Shown: positions 35,287 to 45,231, numbered from the stretch's first letter. The stretch: DNA of 64,000 nucleotides from Paenibacillus massiliensis subsp. panacisoli DSM 21345 (GCF_000426545.1 NZ_AUFO01000024.1:37105-101104); one strand, 5' to 3'. Translations and numbers: made by a program. The notes: generated from the letters alone by a model not told the origin.

Positions 35287-36624
35287 TTACGAAGAAGCTG
35301 TAACTCCCTGTGCGGTAGCACCATCAGCTGGGGCATCCTTCTGCGTATCGTCCATACCCTCCACACCGAGATATTTCAGAGCGCTCAGCGCATAGACCTT
35401 GGCACATTGAATAATCTGCCATACAGGCGCTTTTTCGTTAAAATTATGAATCGTGGACAGCTCGGCTGGTCCATATTGTAGTACGGGAATATTGTGATTG
35501 CGGAAATGACGGGCATCACTGGAAGCCCATTGCAGCACACCATACGCTTCCTCGCCACTGACCTCGATAATGCTATCGACCAGATTACTAATGATCGGTT
35601 CATGCGGTGGTGTCCAGTTGGCATTACCTTGGAAGCCGAACGGCTTCAGCTCGGATTCAATACCGGCCTCCAGCAGCAGAGAGCGCGCCCGATCCAGCAC
35701 ATCCCTGTAATCCACGCCGAATGGCACACGGGAATCCACCTGTACCGTACAACGATCCGCGACCACATTAACCTTCGTTCCACCTGTAATTGTCCCGATA
35801 TTCACAGTGACATGATCGAAGACCTGATAGGCTAGTCCAGCCTGCTCACGCTCAATCGCATATTGCTGGGATATACGGATGATCTCCTGCACCTCTTCTG
35901 GAATATTAGGCTTGATATCCCACAGCCGCTGCAGGGATTCGATCCCCTTCGCTGCTTTGACAATTGCATTATCGCCTACGACGGGAGACAGACTTCCGTG
36001 CCCAGGCGTACCCTCTACGGTGAACTCGAACCAGCAGCTCCCCTTCTGTCCGATCGTCGGATGCTGGGGACTGGAAGGCTCAGCGATGACGGCTGCAGTC
36101 CCCGTTGCCAGGCCTCGCTCCAGCACCCAAGGCACACCCAGATCGCCGCCAGTCTCTTCGTCCGGCACGATCATCAGCGACAGATCACCGCGTAGTGGCA
36201 CGCCCAGCTTGGCCAGAATCGCCGTGGCAAACAGCAGCCCGGCCAATCCGCCCTTCATGTCGGAGGCGCCACGCCCCAGCATGTATCCGTCCCGAATCTC
36301 ACCACAGAATGGGTCGAAATCCCAGCGCGACAGATCCCCTGCCGGGACTACATCCGTATGACCGCAGAAAATCAGATGACGATCGGACTTGTCCTGGCCT
36401 GCCCCCTCCAGTGTCGAGACCAGATTCAGCATCGTATCTGTCGCTGCGTGAACCTGCGTGGAAATCCCCGCCTGCCGCAAATAATCAATAATGAAGGCAC
36501 TGATCTCCCGTGAGTCTCCAGGCGGGTTCTCCGTCGGATACTGAATCAGCTTCGAGCACAGCTCCAACAGCTCATCCTGTTGCTCCTCGATTGCTTCCAG
36601 CACTTTCTTCTTCCAGTCCATCAT
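35287..36624 (-). CDS. M20-family metallopeptidase/deacylase (ArgE/DapE type)
   Basis: A 445-residue cytoplasmic enzyme. Zinc-site motifs: FCGHTDVVPAGD (metal His and catalytic Asp), GRGASDMKGGLAGL (bridging Asp), VPDEETGGDLGVPW (catalytic Glu pair) and a C-terminal IPVLQYGPAELSTIHNFNEKAP (last His). Members hydrolyse N-acyl amino acids or small peptides. Its place inside the Dpp-type transporter genes indicates that it cleaves the imported substrate. The true substrate is unknown. Confidence 0.92.
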   Translation of the reverse strand: MMDWKKKVLEAIEEQQDELLELCSKLIQYPTENPPGDSREISAFIIDYLRQAGISTQVHAATDTMLNLVSTLEGAGQDKSDRHLIFCGHTDVVPAGDLSRWDFDPFCGEIRDGYMLGRGASDMKGGLAGLLFATAILAKLGVPLRGDLSLMIVPDEETGGDLGVPWVLERGLATGTAAVIAEPSSPQHPTIGQKGSCWFEFTVEGTPGHGSLSPVVGDNAIVKAAKGIESLQRLWDIKPNIPEEVQEIIRISQQYAIEREQAGLAYQVFDHVTVNIGTITGGTKVNVVADRCTVQVDSRVPFGVDYRDVLDRARSLLLEAGIESELKPFGFQGNANWTPPHEPIISNLVDSIIEVSGEEAYGVLQWASSDARHFRNHNIPVLQYGPAELSTIHNFNEKAPVWQIIQCAKVYALSALKYLGVEGMDDTQKDAPADGATAQGVTASS

Positions 36625-36744
36625 GATCAGACTCCTCTCCGCATCGTCTATTCAAATATTCATACAGTTAACCATATCGTCCTGAAAAAAGGTTGGAAGA
36701 CAGGTATGCACCTGTCTCCCTCCTGCTTCTTGCTGCCTGTGCTG

Positions 36745-38328
36745 TTATTCGCCTTTGTTAAGCGGGTAGAAACGCAATACCTCATCTGGATAGTACACGT
36801 ATCCGCTGACTTTGTTACTCATACCCACAACGCGATTGTATTCATACAGGTAAGCCCAAGGTGCTTCTGTTGTAATGATTTCCTGTGCTTTCTTATACAG
36901 CTCGTTACGCTTGTCCGCATCTGCCTCTGCGCCTGCTTCTTCCCATAGCTTGTTGACTTCCTCATTGTTGTAATGAATGTAGTTGGAGGAGCCTTTGCCA
37001 TAGAGCAGGAAGCCCAGATGGTAGCCAGGATCATTCACGAAGGATGTCCATTTGGAGATGTAGGATACCAGATTACCTTCCTTTTGTTGCTCCAGGAATT
37101 GAGCGCGAGCGACCTTGTTAATGTTCATCTTCACGCCAATCTTGGCCAGCTCTGCCTGAATCAGTACCGCATCATATTCCCAGTCATCAAAGCCTGATCC
37201 CAGTGTAAAGTCGAAGCTGAATCCGTCTGGATAGCCCGCTTCTGTCAGCAGCTGCTTCGCTTTATCCAGGTTATATTCATAGACATAGCCTGCATCCGTA
37301 GAGCCTGGTGTATTGCTGGCTACCGAGCTCTTCATCACTTTCGCTTGTCCATACATAACGTCATTGATCAATTGATCGTAAGGAATCGCATAATTGATAG
37401 CCTGACGCACCTTCACATTGTCAAACGGCTTCACATTGTTGTTCATACCGAAGAACAAAATACGGTTACTGGCATTGGATTTAACGGTCAAAGCGCTATT
37501 TTCACTCAGCGCCGCCACGTCCTTCGGCGGAATCTCAATCGCCATATCCACATCGCCCTTGTTCAGCAGCAATACACGGTTAGAGGCTTCCTTGGTGAAC
37601 TTCAGTGTAACTTTGCCAAGCTTGGGAGCACCTTGCCAGTAGTCTGCATTAGCCTGGAACACCGCTTCAGTTGCCGGGTCCCACTTCTCCAGCGTGAACG
37701 GACCGGAGCCAGCGGCATTGGTCTTGAGGTAATCCTCACCCTTCTCCTCGACGAGCTTCTGGTCCACGATCGAGAAGGTATACATCGCGATAATCTGTGT
37801 GAACATGTGGTTCGGCTTGTTCAGCACGATCTCCACAGTGGAATCATCCTTCTTCGTTACGGTCTTGATGTCAGCCATTCCATAGAGGAAGCTGCCGGAG
37901 CTGGAGTTCTTCACCCGATCATAGGAGTAGACGACCGCATCGGCATTTACCGGGTTGCCACTTTGGAAGTTCACGCCACTTTTCAGCTTGAAGGTGTAGG
38001 TCGTATTGTCTGGCGATACCTCCCAGCTCTCTGCGAGCATTGGTTGGATATCTTCTGTATTAGCAACCTCTGAGCCATCCAGTGTCTTCACCCCATACGT
38101 TACGAGCTGGTCGTAAGTGGCCAGTACCAGGGTATCCGAAGTCAAATCATTGGCTTCCGCTGGGTCCATCGTCGTACCGCCTTCAGAGTAGGCTACCGTC
38201 AGTGATGGTGCAGGCTTCGCTGCTTCTCCTCCGCCGGATGCCGCAGGCTGCTGGTTCGCGTTGCTGGCACAGCCGCCGAGTACTACAGTAAGGGCAATTA
38301 ATGCTGAGAACCATTTGAGCTTTTTCAT
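36745..38328 (-). CDS. Peptide/solute-binding lipoprotein (SBP_bac_5, DppA type)
   Basis: A 527-residue extracellular lipoprotein from the ATG at 38328 (GGAGGAAAACAGAC). The signal peptide ends VVLGGC. Family blocks: MLAESWEVSPDNTTYTFKLK, SGVNFQSGNPVNADAVVYS, NAAGSGPFTLEKW, VRQAINYAIPYDQLI and QLLTEAGYPDGF. It binds dipeptides, oligopeptides or related compounds for the adjacent permeases and ATPases. A 488-base leader precedes it. Confidence 0.94.
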   Translation of the reverse strand: MKKLKWFSALIALTVVLGGCASNANQQPAASGGGEAAKPAPSLTVAYSEGGTTMDPAEANDLTSDTLVLATYDQLVTYGVKTLDGSEVANTEDIQPMLAESWEVSPDNTTYTFKLKSGVNFQSGNPVNADAVVYSYDRVKNSSSGSFLYGMADIKTVTKKDDSTVEIVLNKPNHMFTQIIAMYTFSIVDQKLVEEKGEDYLKTNAAGSGPFTLEKWDPATEAVFQANADYWQGAPKLGKVTLKFTKEASNRVLLLNKGDVDMAIEIPPKDVAALSENSALTVKSNASNRILFFGMNNNVKPFDNVKVRQAINYAIPYDQLINDVMYGQAKVMKSSVASNTPGSTDAGYVYEYNLDKAKQLLTEAGYPDGFSFDFTLGSGFDDWEYDAVLIQAELAKIGVKMNINKVARAQFLEQQKEGNLVSYISKWTSFVNDPGYHLGFLLYGKGSSNYIHYNNEEVNKLWEEAGAEADADKRNELYKKAQEIITTEAPWAYLYEYNRVVGMSNKVSGYVYYPDEVLRFYPLNKGE

Positions 38329-38816
38329 GTCTGTTTTCCTCCCCAATTGAACCTTGTCATCTGATGAAGCCTTCGTTACCACGTAGAACCGAGTGGAATC
38401 GAGTTCAAGCCGTGTTGGATCGGTAGAGCGATTGCTGCTTGAATCCTTCAAGCCTTGATACCTTGAATGCGTTGATTTCTGGATGTCTGGGTACCTGGAT
38501 GCTTGAAGTTGACGACTATGAATGAATGCTGGTGCTAATGCATGCAGCAATGAAGCCAGGTATCGAATATACAGCAGTCAGCAAAGTATGATTCACCATA
38601 TGATCATCACACTGTGAAGTCATGCAGCGATATCGCTTCAATTCAACAGAGTGCATGAATGCACGTGGATTCACATAGATGCTCACTTTGGATACAGATG
38701 GACGAAGGTGCTTGACGGTACCTGTTTGTACAGGTATGAATCATCCATTCTCCCGGATCGGAGAACCCAATCGCTGGCTGGAGCGAAGCTACGTGCGGTC
38801 CGCTTATTCCCTCGGG
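38329..38816 (-). other. Long untranslated leader between DppC and DppA genes
   Basis: A 488-base gap with no supported gene. It contains hairpins: CTCGGG/CCCGAG straddling the DppC stop (38811-38827), TACCTGT/ACAGGTA (about 38728-38745), and repeated CTTGAA/GAATGC words. A separate promoter for the binding protein is likely. I could not match it to a known riboswitch or T-box core. Confidence 0.35.
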
Positions 38817-39716
38817 CTATTTACCCGAGCGTAGCCGTGGATCAAGTACATCGCGGAAGCCGTCACCCAGCAGATTAAAGCCCAGAATCGACGTCGCAAT
38901 GGAGAGTCCCGGGAACGTCACCAGCCACCACTGGCCTGAAATGATGTATTCCCGTCCTTCGGAGATCATTGCGCCCCACTCAGCGATGGGTGGCTTGACA
39001 CCAAGACCGAGGAAGCTAAGGCTTGAGGCTGTCAGAATGGCAAATCCCATCCCCAGCGTAGCCTGCACCAGCAGAGGAGCAAGTGCATTGGGCAAAATAT
39101 GCTGGAACAAGATCGTTCGATCCTTCACGCCGATGGCCCGGCTGGCCTCGACATATTCTTTTTCACGTAAGGAAACGGTCTGTCCATACATCAAGCGGGC
39201 GAATTCGGGAATGCCCACGATGCCGACAGCGATCATGGCTCCAGTCAATCCATTCCCCATGGAGGCGGCAATCGCCATCGACAGCACCAGGGAAGGAAAG
39301 GCTAGCAGCACATCCATGATACGCATGATGATTGTTCCAGTACGTCCGCCATAATAAGCAGCGATGCCACCTAACGGTACGCCGATCAGGAACGAAATAC
39401 TGACTGCAATGAGGCCAGTCCAGATACTGATTCTGGCTCCGTATAGTACCCGGCTCAGAATATCCCGTCCATAGTTGTCCGTTCCGAACCAGTGCTCGCT
39501 TGTGGGAGCGGTAAGCTTCACAGAGGTGTCTGTAGCATAAGGATCATAAGGTGCAATCCAAGGCGCGACAGCTGCGATCACAGTCCACATGATGATAAAG
39601 GCCAGTCCTATGGCTGCCAGACGATTGCGCAGCAGGAGTCGAAAGAACGTTCTTGGCTTGGGAGTCACTGCCTTGGCAGGTGATGTGCCCAAGCTCGTCG
39701 GTGCAGCAGTATTCAC
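38817..39716 (-). CDS. Dipeptide ABC transporter permease (DppC type)
   Basis: A 299-residue permease. The GTG start at 39716 has an AAAGGAGG site. The N-terminal OppC-type segment is FFRLLLRNRLAAIGLAFII, then HWFGTDNYGRDILSRVLYGAR and the EAA coupling loop EYVEASRAIGVKDRTILFQHILPN (read in two parts). Six membrane helices. It follows the DppB gene by 42 bases. Confidence 0.94.
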   Translation of the reverse strand: MNTAAPTSLGTSPAKAVTPKPRTFFRLLLRNRLAAIGLAFIIMWTVIAAVAPWIAPYDPYATDTSVKLTAPTSEHWFGTDNYGRDILSRVLYGARISIWTGLIAVSISFLIGVPLGGIAAYYGGRTGTIIMRIMDVLLAFPSLVLSMAIAASMGNGLTGAMIAVGIVGIPEFARLMYGQTVSLREKEYVEASRAIGVKDRTILFQHILPNALAPLLVQATLGMGFAILTASSLSFLGLGVKPPIAEWGAMISEGREYIISGQWWLVTFPGLSIATSILGFNLLGDGFRDVLDPRLRSGK

Positions 39717-39758
39717 AGCGTTGTTCCTCCTTTCACAGCACCCATCGTTACTGAGAAA

Positions 39759-40769
39759 TTATTCATAGCGGATTCGTGGATCAATTAATCCATACACCAG
39801 GTCCACAATCAGGTTGATGAAGCTGAACAAAATGGCACTGACCAAGGTAAATGCTTGAATCGGTGCATAGTCGGCTGCGAGGATTGAATCCGTCACATAG
39901 CCACCGACACCCGGCCAGGAGAAGATCGTCTCTGTGATCACCGCGCCCCCCATGAGTCCGCCGAACTGCAGTCCAAGCACCGTCATGGTCGGAATCAATG
40001 CGTTAATCAAAGAGTGTTTTCCGATGACTGCCGTCTCACTTAGGCCCTTGGCCCGTGCGGTGCGAACATAGTCTTGTCCTACCACTTCCAGCATGCTGGA
40101 ACGGGTCATTCGTGCCACAATCGCCATCGTACCTGTGCTCAGACAGATCGCGGGAAGCAGGAGATGTGCGAGGCTGCTCTTCAAGGCAACCATATCCCCA
40201 CTTAACAGACTGTCTACTACATACAAGCCTGTAATGTTCGTCGGCGGATTCAGATCACCGCTGATGCGTCCCATGGGTGCAGGAGCCCAGCCTAGAATTG
40301 AATAAAAAATATAAATGCCTAGCAGACCAAGCCAGAAAATAGGTACGCAGGCTCCGATCAGCGAGAACACCCGTGAAATATGGTCAATGATCGATTCCTT
40401 CTGTGTAGCAGCAATGATGCCCACTGGAATGGCTACACAGATGGCAATAATCATGCTCGCCAGGGTCAGCTCAATCGTAGCCGGGAAGCGGGTCGCAAAG
40501 TCGCTCATAACCGTATGACCGGTATGATAGGCGAAGCCCAGGTCACCCTGTAGCAGCTGCCCTACATAAGCGAAGAACTGCATGAATAACGGCTTATCCA
40601 GCCCCATGTCCGCCCGAATCTTCGCGATGACCTCATCCGTGGCCTGTTCTCCCGCCATCACAAGCGCAGGATCTCCAGGCAGGACCCTGGACAGAATGAA
40701 CGTGATGATGATAATACCGATTAATGCCGGAATCATCTGCAGCAGCCTGCGGACTGTAAAAGCAAACAA
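39759..40769 (-). CDS. Dipeptide ABC transporter permease (DppB type)
   Basis: A 336-residue permease with a TTG start (GGGG ribosome site). Landmarks: the N-terminal RRLLQMIPALIGIIIITFIL, LPGDPAL, the EAA loop QDYVRTARAKGLSETAVIGK and ITETIFSWPGVGGYVTDSI. It is the first gene of the transporter run, 240 bases after the PucR terminator, so its promoter lies in 40770-41012; no clear promoter boxes were found there. Confidence 0.94.
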   Translation of the reverse strand: MFAFTVRRLLQMIPALIGIIIITFILSRVLPGDPALVMAGEQATDEVIAKIRADMGLDKPLFMQFFAYVGQLLQGDLGFAYHTGHTVMSDFATRFPATIELTLASMIIAICVAIPVGIIAATQKESIIDHISRVFSLIGACVPIFWLGLLGIYIFYSILGWAPAPMGRISGDLNPPTNITGLYVVDSLLSGDMVALKSSLAHLLLPAICLSTGTMAIVARMTRSSMLEVVGQDYVRTARAKGLSETAVIGKHSLINALIPTMTVLGLQFGGLMGGAVITETIFSWPGVGGYVTDSILAADYAPIQAFTLVSAILFSFINLIVDLVYGLIDPRIRYE

Positions 40770-41012
40770 TGGATCAACCCCTTTTTATCTCTGTTGTCAT
40801 CACCTTGCTGTGTGTCAATTGCATCTCTTCTTCAGCATTCTGCGTCGATACATTCCAATCGTTCATAGTACCAGCACGTAGCAGAAAGCTGCCTATTGTG
40901 GCTGGAACATCTTGTAGCTCAGACAATGTACTTCAGGTTTGCGGCACTTGCTCTTTAGTAATTGTGCTTATTTTACATAGAATCCGGGGGCTGAACTACG
41001 TCCATTTCAGCT

Positions 41013-41043
41013 AAAAAAAAGCACAACCGTTTGTCGGTTGTGC
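41013..41043 (-). terminator. Terminator after the PucR-type regulator
   Basis: GCACAACCG pairs with CGGTTGTGC, followed on the minus strand by eight T. It separates the regulator gene from the peptide transporter operon. Confidence 0.9.
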
Positions 41044-41156
41044 ACTAATGTACCTCTCCGTGTCATTTTAAGTCACATTATAAAGTTCTAATGGGCGTAT
41101 TTCGACAAGAAACAGATCGGGATTGCGCGAACGTTTGTCTTGCTGTGGATGAAGTC

Positions 41157-42695
41157 TCAGCCTTCCTGCTCATCCTGTCTTAAATAGTAGTACACCAGAC
41201 ATAGGTGGCATACGAACTGCTCCCTCGGCTGATTGAGATCGAAGCCTACGATATCACGAATACGCTCCAGTCGATATTTTACAGAATTGCGGTGAATATA
41301 GAGACGCTGAGCCGTGTCCACTAGGCTCCCCCGACTCTCCAGGTAATAGAACAACGTACGCAGCAGGTCCCCTGCATGCTCCTGATCGTACTGGCACAGC
41401 TTGCCCAGCTTGCGCTCGAACAGTGCGGCGAAGCCTGTATCCTCAATGGATTCCCCAAGAAGGTGGTAGACCTCGACCTCCTCGAAGCGAGTCGTGCGTG
41501 ATCCGTACAGGCGTACAGATACCTTCAATGCATTCCGAGCTTCTCCGTAGCTCTGGTGCATGTTCCACAGCTGGACCGGGCTGCCTATTCCGGCCCTGAA
41601 GCCCCCTAGCCGATTCGCAGAATCCTGCAGCCAGCCATCTACCGTCTTCGCCCAGGCACAGGGCTTCTCCGTATCATCAATGCCTGGTCTGTAATCGGGT
41701 GTAGGCAAGAACAAGACAGCCCGATTCGAGCGAAACTCCATATGCGGCGTTACACCACGTTGTCTGGCTTCGAGCTCCAGCAGGGCAGTCAGACTTTCCT
41801 GATTCGGCTCATCCTCCCCCTCGATGACAGCGACCTCCCACAGATGCTGTGGATTCATCCCCAGCTTGCTGCCGCGGGCTTCAGCTTCGTGTCTTGACAT
41901 CAGAGGAGGTGTGAGCAGTTCGTCAATGAAATTGCCACGTAGCCGATGCTCAGTGTCCTCTGCCACCTTGTTGCGCATCAGTTCAAGCGACAGCACCAGC
42001 CGTGCTTGCTCGATACCAACCTCCTCCATCTCATCCAGCTTCGGCTTGTCCACCAGCAATCGCGCGACCCGCCTCCGATCCAGGTTAATCTCCCACGATA
42101 ACGGGGCATGCTCCGTCGTCTTCCAGTTATAATCCTGTGGAGATGAGACGATGATCTTTCCTGCATTATCAATAACGCCAACAGGAGCCTGCAGCAGATC
42201 AGCTACATTGTCGCCAACAGCCTGAATACCGCTATTTTCGAGGACCATCGTGGTTAACGTGCGATAGACCTCCTCCGAACGGCGCAGCAGCGCAGCCTGA
42301 CGATGGAGCACTAGTTCCATGATTGGCTGGGTAATATCCATATAAGGAATATCCGGCGGTATTTCGAGTATTGGCAATCCGCATTCATTGCTGGCATTCA
42401 CAGCTTCTATAGGAATTTCCTTGAGAAAACGAGCGGGCTTGATTGCCAGCGCAGCTGCTCCCGCCTCATTCAGCGTATAGATCAGCTCACCCAAGATCGC
42501 AGGATCATGTCGGATGGAGTAGGCCGTCGTCAGCATGAGCATGCCTTCTCGCAGCCAGCCCTTCAGCTCTGGAACTTCCATAATATCCACGAAACGGACG
42601 ACCCTGTCCAATCCCTGATGACCACTGATCACCTTGGCTCTGTTGAGTATGGAGATATTCATTAGCTCCTGCAGTGTTATTCCTGTCGTTCTCAA
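41157..42695 (-). CDS. PucR-family transcriptional regulator
   Basis: A 512-residue regulator: N-terminal PucR sensing domain (about 1-125, with VVRFVDIMEVPELKGWL), central GGDEF-like CdaR region, and C-terminal PucR helix-turn-helix with DTAQRLYIHRNSVKYRLERI. Members control purine, amino-acid or GABA use. The start is TTG with GGGGGCG upstream. It lies between the racemase and the peptide transporter, so it probably activates one or both. An inverted repeat upstream (42885-42909) could be an operator. Confidence 0.9.
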   Translation of the reverse strand: MRTTGITLQELMNISILNRAKVISGHQGLDRVVRFVDIMEVPELKGWLREGMLMLTTAYSIRHDPAILGELIYTLNEAGAAALAIKPARFLKEIPIEAVNASNECGLPILEIPPDIPYMDITQPIMELVLHRQAALLRRSEEVYRTLTTMVLENSGIQAVGDNVADLLQAPVGVIDNAGKIIVSSPQDYNWKTTEHAPLSWEINLDRRRVARLLVDKPKLDEMEEVGIEQARLVLSLELMRNKVAEDTEHRLRGNFIDELLTPPLMSRHEAEARGSKLGMNPQHLWEVAVIEGEDEPNQESLTALLELEARQRGVTPHMEFRSNRAVLFLPTPDYRPGIDDTEKPCAWAKTVDGWLQDSANRLGGFRAGIGSPVQLWNMHQSYGEARNALKVSVRLYGSRTTRFEEVEVYHLLGESIEDTGFAALFERKLGKLCQYDQEHAGDLLRTLFYYLESRGSLVDTAQRLYIHRNSVKYRLERIRDIVGFDLNQPREQFVCHLCLVYYYLRQDEQEG

Positions 42696-42884
42696 GTCTA
42701 TCGCCCCCTATGACCCGGTAGTGGCATTCATGATGATAAATCCTTCCCGATTTTCTATGTCTGCTTATACGTATTATGTCGTTACTGTCATTTCATCATG
42801 TGCTAATGTTCCAGATAGTGTACCAGACTCCATTCGTAAACAAAACGGAAATTCCTGAGACTTTTTCTTTTATTATCTTGTTTT

Positions 42885-42909
42885 CATGAAAATATATTTT
42901 ATTTTCATG
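42885..42909. promoter_or_regulatory. Inverted repeat upstream of the PucR gene
   Basis: CATGAAAATA and TATTTTCATG form a perfect 10-bp inverted repeat with a 5-base spacer, about 190 bases upstream of the PucR start. AT-rich and symmetric, it could be a regulator binding site; the binder is unknown. Confidence 0.4.
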
Positions 42910-43030
42910 TTGTTATATGAAATCTATGGATACACAAAAAAAATTTATTACGTTATCACTTAGAAGGAGTAAAGTGATCTAGTGAATAAAGTCTTATCCT
43001 CCAATCCTTGGTTAGATAGTTGCCTCCAGA

Positions 43031-43078
43031 ATATGGAGATATGGAGACATAGAGACATAGAGTCATAGAGTCATAGAG
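43031..43078. repeat. Short tandem repeat AGACATAG/AGTCATAG
   Basis: ATATGGAG occurs twice, followed by two AGACATAG-like and two AGTCATAG-like units. It lies in the 612-base gap between PucR and the racemase. The remainder of that gap (42696-43307) holds the inverted repeat at 42885 and the hairpin at 43140, and no supported gene. Confidence 0.6.
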
Positions 43079-43139
43079 CGTACAACCATGAATCCTAGAA
43101 TCATATAGTCATTGAGTTAGAAATATCTCCAATCATACG

Positions 43140-43179
43140 AAATAGCACCGAGCAGGCATTCAGCCAACCGGTGCTATTT
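43140..43179 (-). terminator. Hairpin after the racemase gene, possible terminator
   Basis: AAATAGCACCG pairs perfectly with CGGTGCTATTT across an 18-base loop, about 130 bases past the racemase stop. No long T-run follows on either strand, so termination is only probable. Confidence 0.45.
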
Positions 43180-43307
43180 GCACACAAGCCAGCTCCTAGC
43201 TAGTCTTGTATTGCGTTTACTATGGGGAAATGCAGCAGCCTTTACTTAGTTGTTCATCTGCAAAAGGTTGCTCATCTAGAGAAGGTTGTTCGTCTACAGA
43301 AGGAAGA

Positions 43308-43949
43308 TCATTTCCCCTCGACATGCGAAGCTGCTACTGCGGCTCCCAGTGAGAGAATCGGATCCAGCACGCGGATGCCGAGCGTTCGCTCTGCTTCGGC
43401 GGCGAACCCCATCGTTGCAAAGCCCGTACAGGATAATGCGATGCAGTCAGCACCCATCGTCTGCAATCTTCGGGCCGCTTCGAGCGCAGCTGTCTTACCC
43501 GCTGGCGTATTCAGATCCACCGTCGTCACCACTCCCTCAGGACGCTCCATCCCTACGAAAGCATCCCCCAGAATGGAGCGGATCAACGGTGGAACCTCCT
43601 CCAGTATGGTAAGCACTCCTATGCGCTCTGAAGCAGTTAAAGCCAGATGAGCAGTGCAGGAGCCTGCTCCGAATACCGGTATGCCGATCGCCGCTCTCAC
43701 CTCGGCTAGACCAGGATCGGCGGCACAGCTAATCCCGATCGCTGTACAGCCTGATTGCTCTAATTCACGAGCCAAGGCAATAATCTTCGGAATGGCTTCC
43801 TGCTCCGTAGCCTCATCGTATACACCCAGCGGTTGATCTGGAATGCAGCGACTGATAACGGGAAGTCCATACTTCGCCTCAAGCAAGGCCCCGTGCCTAT
43901 GAACCGCTTCCTCCTGCTCCAGCGTAATTACCCGAATCATCCCTAACAT
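43308..43949 (-). CDS. Asp/Glu/hydantoin racemase-family protein
   Basis: A 213-residue cytoplasmic enzyme with the two catalytic cysteines of cofactor-independent racemases in IGISCAADPGL and IALSCTGF. GAGSCTAHLAL and LDPILSLGAAVA also fit the hydantoin/aspartate racemase group. With the M29, AroM, DUF1177 and M20 proteins nearby it may process D-amino acids or hydantoin-like compounds. The substrate is not known. Confidence 0.87.
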   Translation of the reverse strand: MLGMIRVITLEQEEAVHRHGALLEAKYGLPVISRCIPDQPLGVYDEATEQEAIPKIIALARELEQSGCTAIGISCAADPGLAEVRAAIGIPVFGAGSCTAHLALTASERIGVLTILEEVPPLIRSILGDAFVGMERPEGVVTTVDLNTPAGKTAALEAARRLQTMGADCIALSCTGFATMGFAAEAERTLGIRVLDPILSLGAAVAASHVEGK

Positions 43950-44252
43950 CCGTCCGCCTCCTAGCTGATGTGTAATGAAATTGTAATTAATGAAGCCAAG
44001 TACCTTATCTGCGAGACAGTCTTATTGCATTACAGATGAACTGTTCGAAAGTATCGTACTGCGCATATTAAGTACCGTACCGGGCATATAAGATGTCTTT
44101 ATGTAGCAGATTGTATTTAACACTTTGCTTAACATATTTAGCATATTGTATTTAGCATGTGTACTTTGCATGGTGTATGTATCTTAACGCTCCGCTCTTC
44201 CACGCGCTGTTCTCTGTCTAATTCCTTGTGCCCAGCAACGGGCAGATCACCA
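43950..44252. other. Gene-free AT-rich spacer
   Basis: Between racemase and M29-like genes. It holds degenerate TAGCATATTGTATT-type words (44120-44170) and no supported gene, promoter or terminator. Confidence 0.4.
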
Positions 44253-45203
44253 TTACTTGGAGAGCAGCTCTCCTTGCCGCATGATCAGGACATCGTCAAT
44301 ATACACATCCGGTTTGCAGACCACTGCGTCGATATGTACACCCGCAGCAATAGTCCCTCCAAAAGTGTTATTACTGCCAAAAGCTACATGAATCGTGCCG
44401 TACACCTTTTCATCCTCCAGCACCACACCAGTAATGCGGGCTTTGTCATTCGTCCCAATACCGAATTCACCGAGTAGGCGTCCATCACCTTCACCCAGAA
44501 TCTCCAGCAGCTTCGCTCCTTCTGCTCCGCTCGCTGCAACCAGACGACCATTCTCCACGGTCAGCGTGATCGGCTCAGATAATGCACCGATTCCTGCGAT
44601 CGAGCCGTCGACCACAATACTGCCGTGTGCTTGACCCTCCACAGGTGCGATGTAGGCCTCACCGGAAGGCAGATTCCCGGACTCTCCTGGGTTCAAATAC
44701 ATCCCTGTACTTGGAACACCTGGACGATCTTGAATGGAGAACGACAGCACCTGTCCATCCTTCTCGATACGGACTTCGCGCCCTTGGGAGAGCAAGTCTG
44801 TCACTTGTTCGGTCAGAGCCTTCACTTCGGTATATTCAGCCGTTATGGCTCCGTTCATGAACATGTCATCCGTCATGCCCGGCATCGTCGCGACTCTTGT
44901 ACCTGCAGCCGCTGCCGCTTTGCGTGCTTGTGTGTGTGTCACCGAGTGACGTGTCACGCAGACAGCTACATCGGCACGAGCCATGGCTTCAGCGATCGGA
45001 GCAGGTGGCTCCTCACCTGATCGGTTTCTTTCCTTCATAACCAGCAGCACCGCTTCCGCACCAAGCGCCTTGCCTGCCTCATAGATGGATTCTGCCAGCT
45101 CACGCTTGGCATCATCCGCCACGACTGCCAGATTCTCACCAGGGCGTAGCCCCAGACACTGAATCAGTACATGTTTGCTAATCTCGATACGCTCTTGACT
45201 CAT
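44253..45203 (-). CDS. M29-like aminopeptidase-family protein
   Basis: A 316-residue protein resembling the thermophilic aminopeptidase (M29) group, shorter than the usual 370-410 residues. Blocks: CLGLRPGENLAVVADDAKRELA, EVKALTEQVTDLLSQGREVRI, NLPSGEAYIAPVEGQAHGSIV, GEFGIGTNDKARITG and HVAFGSNNTFGG. The LPSGE glutamate and the later HVAFG histidine are expected metal ligands. It follows AroM by 28 bases and so belongs to the same unit. Confidence 0.85.
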   Translation of the reverse strand: MSQERIEISKHVLIQCLGLRPGENLAVVADDAKRELAESIYEAGKALGAEAVLLVMKERNRSGEEPPAPIAEAMARADVAVCVTRHSVTHTQARKAAAAAGTRVATMPGMTDDMFMNGAITAEYTEVKALTEQVTDLLSQGREVRIEKDGQVLSFSIQDRPGVPSTGMYLNPGESGNLPSGEAYIAPVEGQAHGSIVVDGSIAGIGALSEPITLTVENGRLVAASGAEGAKLLEILGEGDGRLLGEFGIGTNDKARITGVVLEDEKVYGTIHVAFGSNNTFGGTIAAGVHIDAVVCKPDVYIDDVLIMRQGELLSK

Positions 45204-45231
45204 TGGTATTGCCTCCTTCTATGCCTATAGG

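Noticed and set aside
37345..38073. 242-residue plus-strand open frame
   Set aside because: It is antisense to the well-supported DppA-type gene, has no ribosome site, and its composition is that of a reverse-complement shadow.
38329..38816. T-box or known riboswitch
   Set aside because: No T-box sequence or recognisable aptamer core was found by eye, despite several hairpins.
42982..43068. GTG-started small plus-strand ORF behind an AGAAGGAG site
   Set aside because: Spacing to the GTG is about 12 bases, the product is low complexity running into the microsatellite, and no neighbour supports it.
43031..43078. Possible CRISPR-like short repeats
   Set aside because: Units are only 8-10 bases, contiguous, without unique spacers or cas genes; a microsatellite.
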